From the NCBI RefSeq assembly GCF_040954835.1, contig NC_090704.1, forward strand, positions 45,264,979-45,328,978: a DNA stretch of 64,000 bases. Direction: 5' to 3'. Positions 57,960 through 64,000 of the stretch are shown one piece after another. The position numbers and the translations under genes were made by a program. The DNA comes from Lepisosteus oculatus. Its lineage: Eukaryota > Chordata > Actinopteri > Semionotiformes > Lepisosteidae. A model generated the notes under the pieces. The model did not search any database. It was not told the DNA's origin and was given only the letters and a program-made list of their open reading frames with translations. How positions within the stretch are numbered: the first letter of the stretch is position 1; each line of letters begins with the position of its first letter.

Positions 57960-60390
57960 AATGCTCATTAAGAGCAGAGGTGGAGGGAAAACATAAGACG
58001 TGTTGTGCACCAGTGGTCTGGAAGTTGTCTCTTGGTGGCAGAACAGTGATAGCATCACTTTGGGACAACCTCGTGTTCAGTTAGGTGACACTGGATTGGA
58101 GACAAAAATCCATGAAGGTGGAGCACTATTATGCTTCAAAAAGCGTAGCAATAGAAGCAAAGGAATCCCTGTCTTTCTAAAGATCCAACCTTAATTAAAA
58201 TACAGATGCAAAATCTGAAGATCAGATTGGTTCATCTTCAAAGCCCCTAACAGCAGCATGCCATCCACCATGGAGGTAAAGAGGGAGAACAGTTTTTGTT
58301 CTGTTGATGGCATTGTGTACCAGCTGCTTCCTTTGCTGCGGCACCGAAGCATCTGCGTACGCTGATACAGTGCAGTGTCTTTCCGATAGACATGTAGTCT
58401 GATGTAGACACAACTGGCTCTAATCACCCCAGACAGTGTGACCATGCACTGGAGATTCCTCGTTCTCCAACAAGCCCATGGCACAAAGGTGTTGTTCTTT
58501 GTCATTCATTTTCAACAGCCTTGCTGTTCAGCAGCTTAAAAAACCTCATCGTCTGTGCTCAATGAACTTTCTCATTAATGATCTCATTCAGCGCTTGTGC
58601 AACAAAGTCTGTATTCACTCATTAATTAAAATGACACCGAAATATTACATTAATATGTAAGATATGCATATCTTACTTTTCTAAACACAGTATGCATGCA
58701 GCAATAGCGACAGATTTGTTGTGAAGCTGAGTGTATTTTGAATCAAGCTAACAGAAAGTGATGGTGCTCGAGAGTAAGCAGCAAACTGGTAGCCCTCAAG
58801 AGACCAGGATTCAGTTTCTCTGTGAGTGTCAAAACTTTAGCAAGACACCCTGTAGGTTTCTCGTTTTGTATTATTGATGCAGAAACCTGATCCTGCCCGA
58901 GCAAAGGATGTCTTTTAACTGTGCTGTCTTGCGTGGGGCAGGGGATAACTAGCACAGGACTGGCAGACTGTTTTCTTTCACTTAAACTCTTTCACTCGTG
59001 TTTGAAGTGTCATAGTAATTTACCTTCTTTTGAACTGGACATTGAATAGGATCCACTTGTGCTACTGATGGGGACATAGTTCCAGTTCAAACAGCAGGGC
59101 TCTCAGTCAGGGAGCTGGGAGAATCTCAGCCTGCACTGAGACCCTGAAGCTCTTCTCTCTCCCAGTGCTTCAGAACATGGTATTGCGCTTTCCTTGGCCT
59201 GGAAAATGCCTTTTTCTAAAAATATATTCTTTACTAAACAGAAATGAGCACGAGAGGGGGGAGGGGAATCATGGGGCAAAAAATCACAACAGACCTAAAA
59301 GAATATCCAAGATTAACTTAATATAATTATTTACAGGAAGCCTGGAAAAACTCTTCCACCTCCCCGTGAGAGAAGCAGACCGTCCAACTCCTATCATGTT
59401 CAATGCCTTTGTCCAAAGTCTGCTTTTTCTCTCTAGAAAAACAAAATGTAAAAACTGACATTGATTCCCTTTTTTCCGCCCTGCCTGGTCAAATAAATGT
59501 TGACATGGATTGTTTCTCATCGACAGTCACAACATGTGCTCTCTGTGTGTGTGTGTGTGTGTGTGTGTGGACGGAGGAGGAGCAATTCATCAACCTTTCG
59601 CTCACAGTCATGCACAGATACACATTTTCTAAAACAGCTGTTTCAGACCACGAATTTCCAACGTGATACTTTTGCCCCCTGATCCGTTCAAGGTATAGAC
59701 AGGTAATGTTTTTGAGAAACGCATTAAAATGAATTCGATGGTTTAACATTAAGTCAGAACCTAGACATTACTTTGGTCATGTAATGTTGGAATATTTGGT
59801 AATATGTCAAATTAAATTTCTATTTTACAGTGTTTAATGAAGGAGGAGGAAATCCGCAACAGATAATCAGAGGACCTTTTATAAAGGATGTCATTTTTAT
59901 TGACAAGACATCAGAAAGTATTATTACTAGATTTTCATAACCTATGTATAATGACTTACCAATACTTTCTGTCTTTCTTAACTATATAATTAATATATAT
60001 ACAAAAGCTCAAATAAAAAAATTCTAAGCAAAATGATATTATGAAGTATTAATCTTTTGTCCTCTGGCTTAATCTAAATATTTTGCATATTTTGCACATG
60101 TTTTTAACAAGCAGGAGAAAGAAACCAGGAAGCTGTTTGTAAAAGAGCTCAGCAGTGAGACAGTGTGGCGATCTTCAGAGCAGGGAGAGAGAGGAAGGAT
60201 GATAGATCACCATGGCTGTGTCTTAAAGAGACTGCAGCAATTTCTGCTCAGTTCTTTTAAATTTTGCTTTTAGTTCAATGAAATAGGAAGTAAACACTTT
60301 GCAACGATACGAGAAATCAATGAATACATTTGTAGCACACACATTTCTCTTACATATACCTACAGTATATAGCCAGTATGTAAATCAAGT
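57960..60390. other. Intergenic DNA
   Basis: Contains the TG microsatellite at 59544-59569 and a GAGAGGGGGGAGGGG stretch near 59251. No coding exon was recognised. Confidence 0.5.
59544..59569 (+). repeat. TG microsatellite, 13 units
   Basis: An uninterrupted (TG)13. Confidence 0.95.
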
Positions 60391-60391
60391 A

Positions 60392-60530
60392 GGTAGCTGC
60401 ATCAGCATGCATAGGTTGCAAAAGGACAAGTACAGGTTTATTCCATGGTGAAAAGAGAAGAAAAGAAACACAATGTTTTGGCTGTAGAGTGCCACACACT
60501 CAAAAGAGGCTCCACAGTCGAAACGTTGTG
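60392..60530 (+). mobile_element. Penelope-like repeat copy, diverged
   Basis: Contains GTAGCTGCATCAGCATGC, AGGTTTATTCCATGGTGA, ACACAATGTTTTGGCTGTAG and, inverted, GGCTCCACAGTCGAAACGTT. It is a decayed palindromic copy of the family at 39315 and 57748. Confidence 0.55.
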
Positions 60531-60649
60531 TCTCGGCTTACTCAACTTACTTTGACTTGGACAGTTACATCTCTTAGGAATTAACTGGCTTCAAGGAACA
60601 GAAGTGAGTCAAATCGAGCTCCGATTCACCTGCCTACAGTGTCATGGCA

Positions 60650-61560
60650 GAGGCTGAGGGGGGCGTGGCGTGGCGTGCCTGATATCACCCTTGACAATAA
60701 CGCCCTGCTGAGTCCGCCAGGCCTCCCCAGAGCTGGCGCAGAAGGAGTTTTGCCCTCTTGCCTTTCTGCTGTCTGAAGTGGAAACATGGAAGCCAACAGC
60801 CAAAAAAAAAAAACAAGAACTGATGCAATTAAAGCGAATCAAACCCAAAGTTGCAGTCTGTGAGAGGGGTTCAAAGGAGAGCGATAATCTAGAAGACCCT
60901 CCGCTCTGCTTTCGCGAGGGGTCCTTTGGTAATGAGAAGCTGGGGGTTTGGGGGGGAAGAGAAGAGACTGACGGCTCACCTGGACTCATGAGGATTATGC
61001 GCTGAATAATTTAGTGGCCGTTATTAATCTGAAAGGTGATGGGCTAATTAGAACCTCGCTGACGCCGCAGCCTCCCGCGCCCTTCCTCCACACTCCCAGC
61101 CAGGCCTGCGGAAATGCCAAGGGCAATGCCTGCAGGAGGGGGGTCCCGGCGTTAATTGGCTCCAGCCGGAGCACCAGCGGGCCGGAGGGGAGGGGCCAGG
61201 ACAGCCTCCCCGGGCCTTCAGGCTGAAACCCCACTTCCCTCCCTGCCCAGGGCAGGCGAGCGCATGGCCAACTCGCGTGGGGTGCAAGGAGTTCTGCGGG
61301 TCCCACGGGTGCTGCGCAGGGCAACACCTATTGCACTGTTTTACACAGAGTGCAGGCCGAGAAGCAACTGCGACAGGGGGGAATAAGCCAGGAGCAACAC
61401 AGAGCCCACACACGCATCCAGGAGCACAGCCCTGTGTGCTGCGCAGGCGCAGCGGAGATGGGAATGCAGAGATTGTACAAACTGCAGAACTTCCTTGGAG
61501 GTTTTTCGTAGAGCTGGGCTCTCCTTGTGAAGGTCTGCCCCATTAAATTTCCAGGGGACC
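60650..61560. other. GC-rich block without a recognised gene
   Basis: GC-rich with several overlapping open frames on both strands, none resembling a known protein. It includes a TAAT-rich motif group at 61007-61050. Confidence 0.4.
61007..61050 (+). promoter_or_regulatory. Homeodomain-type site cluster
   Basis: TAAT (61007), TAATCT (61025) and TAATTA (61045) lie within 44 bp in an otherwise GC-rich block. This is a possible enhancer element; there is no direct evidence of function. Confidence 0.25.
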
Positions 61561-62123
61561 TCGCTCTTCCCGAGTCTACCACACGCCTGTGCTGGTTTTA
61601 TCCATGCTGGACCACAGCAGTCATGTCTAAGGGGCTGTACAAACAGGCCTATAGCTGTACCACAAAGATGATGCAAACACGTACTGTAGCAGGTCCACTG
61701 TAGCCAAGAAATTTTAACTCCATTAACTGATAAAGAGCTTTATCCTACAAAGACTGCCTCATTGTTATTCCATGAGTATTTAAAGAGAGGTCTGTTTACA
61801 CAGGTTCGGTATGAGGCTGCAGTATTCTGGGGACCAGACTGGGGCACATTTTGAATAGAGTCTGCAAGTTTTCTCTGTGTCTTCCTGTATAAGACTATGG
61901 GTTTTAGCAAGGTTTTGTCATGATCAATTTTTTAACAATTTAAAAAATGTCTGTAGCTTGTCTACAGTATTTTAATCTTCTAGTGTCTAAAATTACAGCA
62001 ATTGTTGTAAATGAGAAACAACATTTCTTTATTAGAGTTGGGATTTCTTCCCATCACAGACACACTGGCTGTCTTAACTGGTGTCTTAAAATTGTCACTG
62101 TGTGTGCGAGTATGTACGCTACT

Positions 62124-62523
62124 CCGGACCGGTGTCCTGTCCGGGGCTCGGTCCCGCCCTGCGCCGGTCCGGTGTCCTGTCCGGGGCTCGGTCCCGCCCT
62201 GCGCCGGTCCGGTGTCCTGTCCGGGGCTCGGTCCCGCCCTGCGCCGGACCGGTGTCCTGTCCGGGGCTCGGTCCCGCCCTGCGCCGGTCCGGTGTCCTGT
62301 CCGGGGCTCGGTCCCGCCCTGCGCCGGACCGGTGTCCTGACCGGGGCTCGGTCCCGCCCTGCGCCGGACCGGTGTCCTGTCCGGGGCTCGGTCCCGCCCT
62401 GCGCCGGTCCGGTGTCCTGTCCGGGGCTCGGTCCCGCCCTGCGCCGGACCGGTGTCCTGTCCGGGGCTCGGTCCCGCCCTGCGCCGGCCCGGTGTCCTGT
62501 CCTGGGCTCGGTCCCACCCTGTG
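62124..62523 (+). repeat. 40-bp minisatellite, ten units
   Basis: The unit CCGGWCCGGTGTCCTGTCCG, then GGGCTCGGTCCCGCCCTGCG, repeats exactly every 40 bp. The W position reads A,T,T,A,T,A,A,T,A,C over the ten units, and the last unit is more diverged. Several reading frames are open on both strands because 40 is not a multiple of three, so the long apparent ORFs are artefacts. Confidence 0.97.
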
Positions 62524-64000
62524 TTCTGTGCTTCTGAGTTCTGAGCCAAGGCTCCCACCACCAGATGTCTTACCAGGCAGCTGTCTTTTAATGCACAAAA
62601 GCTGATATTGCACCATGTGCACAGAAAATTAATGATGAAAGAACTGCTAAGAACTGTGTCAGTCATTTATTTTAAAATACTTTGTCCAATTCTGCTACCC
62701 CACATGAGGTTTCATTTGAGTGGTTCGTACCTTCATCAAGGTCAGATATGCTCCCTCTGATTATGAGAGCAGAGCTGTCATCCTTTGATCATAATACATT
62801 CGTTGCCATGACTCATAATTTGGTAGAATAGGCTTTGCCATCTTCTAATGTCCTTCTTAATGAGTGGCCATCCGACTGGGAGAACAGGAGGCTCTTGTGT
62901 TCCACAGAAGAGAGGGCTTTTACAGAGAGATAACAAAGCCAGCCCATGTGGTTCATTACTCCCTTACAGGAGTCACTCTGCCTTAAGCAAACACCTTGAA
63001 CTAATTACATACACACTTATGTCACTGTGCTGTCTTAAAAGCCACTGACAGGAGCAGAAAAAAATCCAATTTGCAGCCTGGAGTCAGGGAGATCTGGGCA
63101 GTTCAAACAGGTATGTGAGAGTAGTTCTGCTTCTCACTGGGAGGTGTTACATTCCTTCCTCTGACTGGAGAGTGCTTGCAGGGTTTATCTCTTTGCCACA
63201 TGCATCAAACATCGCTGTGCCATATTCCATCTCTGAATGCAATCTGGAATATGAGTTCAGGAGCAAGCTTTATTTTTTAATAAAAAGTCATTCTAATGTC
63301 CTTCTTTTTTTTTTAAAACACTGCTCTGCAATTTGTTTTTTGCAAGTAACTTTAAACAAAGTGCACACCCATGAGAGTTTTAACGTCTCAGACAAAATAT
63401 ACAGGAAAAGGGTCAGTTGTGTGCATGGGCTGGGGGGAGGAGAATCAACTTTAATGAACAGTGACGCGATGTCAGTGAATAAGTACTGTAAATACATTTG
63501 ATAAGCTTGGGAGTAGCATGCTGTACCCCTCAAACCAGCACACAAAGCACATCTTGTAAGGGAGATAGCAGATGCTGCACAAAACTATTTCATTTCACCC
63601 ATTTTTCACACTGGGTCAGAAATGCCACAAGTAACAGAACTATGTATCTAATCAAGAGGCACAGCTGAAAGCCTGCAGGATCCTAGCTGATATGAGCCCC
63701 ACTGGCCCTCAGCTCTGATGTGTCTATACCACCGCCTTCGTTTTCCAAAGATGCTAAAGCTGAAAACAGCATCAGTGATGACTGAAACGGACTGAGCAAA
63801 AGACTGGAGCAGAAAAAAAGAATACAGAAACAGCACGTCTTCGCATCTGCAATGCTCAGCAGGAAATGGGCAACTGGATTATGACTTAATGTCCACCTGC
63901 TCAGGGTCTGTGTGCGCACAGAGGGGTGTTGCCTCCCTGCTTACAGCACAGAGTAATTACAGCAATTAGGCCAGCCTGGGGAGAACAGAGCCAGGACCAG
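62524..64000. other. Intergenic DNA at the window end
   Basis: AT-rich with short homopolymers. No exon, RNA gene or recognised transposon was seen. Confidence 0.5.

Noticed and set aside
61947-62666. Open frames of 167-228 codons on both strands
   Set aside because: They are generated by the 40-bp minisatellite. The same peptide pattern cycles through all frames with no start context or similarity.

Overview
The window is animal nuclear DNA. Genes are split by GT-AG introns, intergenic distances are long, and retroposons and minisatellites are abundant. The three genes I can name (PRPSAP1, CYGB, PRCD) all lie on human chromosome 17q25, so the block is conserved vertebrate synteny. A 5S-rRNA-headed SINE with an L2-like tail, a tRNA-headed V-SINE-type element and CR1-like fragments fit a ray-finned fish. 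The slowly evolving proteins make me lean towards a non-teleost or early-branching lineage such as gar or bowfin, but that is inference.

Layout. 1-2440: intergenic, no gene seen. 2445-22718 (-): PRPSAP1, ten coding exons that join in phase to 356 codons plus stop, with a long 3' UTR. Intron 6 holds a large GC-rich minisatellite that reaches almost to the exon 7 acceptor. 22719-25216: intergenic DNA and the 3' side of the next gene. 25217-29241 (-): an unnamed four-exon gene (276 aa) with a Myb/SANT-like N-terminus and a charged coiled-coil C-terminus. 29242-35088: intergenic, with one putative solo LTR and the purine-rich CYGB 5' region. 35089-44422 (+): cytoglobin (CYGB), three coding exons, 179 aa. 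Intron 1 (8.3 kb) carries a clear solo LTR, Penelope-like repeats, a 43-bp tandem array and a 42-bp minisatellite just before exon 2. 44423-49119: CYGB 3' region, an interrupted minisatellite and the PRCD promoter with a cluster of CRX/OTX-type sites. 49120-52303 (+): PRCD, the tiny photoreceptor disc protein, two coding exons, 46 aa. 52304-64000: repeats (SINEs, Penelope-like palindrome, 40-bp minisatellite, TG microsatellite) and no gene I can support.

The genes form a syntenic block and not a pathway. PRPSAP1 acts in control of PRPP synthesis, CYGB is a haem protein, and PRCD belongs to photoreceptor outer segments. I see no new multi-gene system. The most unusual structure is the CYGB intron 1 minisatellite. 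Each 42-bp unit resembles a 3' splice site, at least two of these sites are in exactly the phase of the true acceptor, and the stretch is open into exon 2. Exon boundaries were deduced by eye from splice consensus, phase and family similarity.
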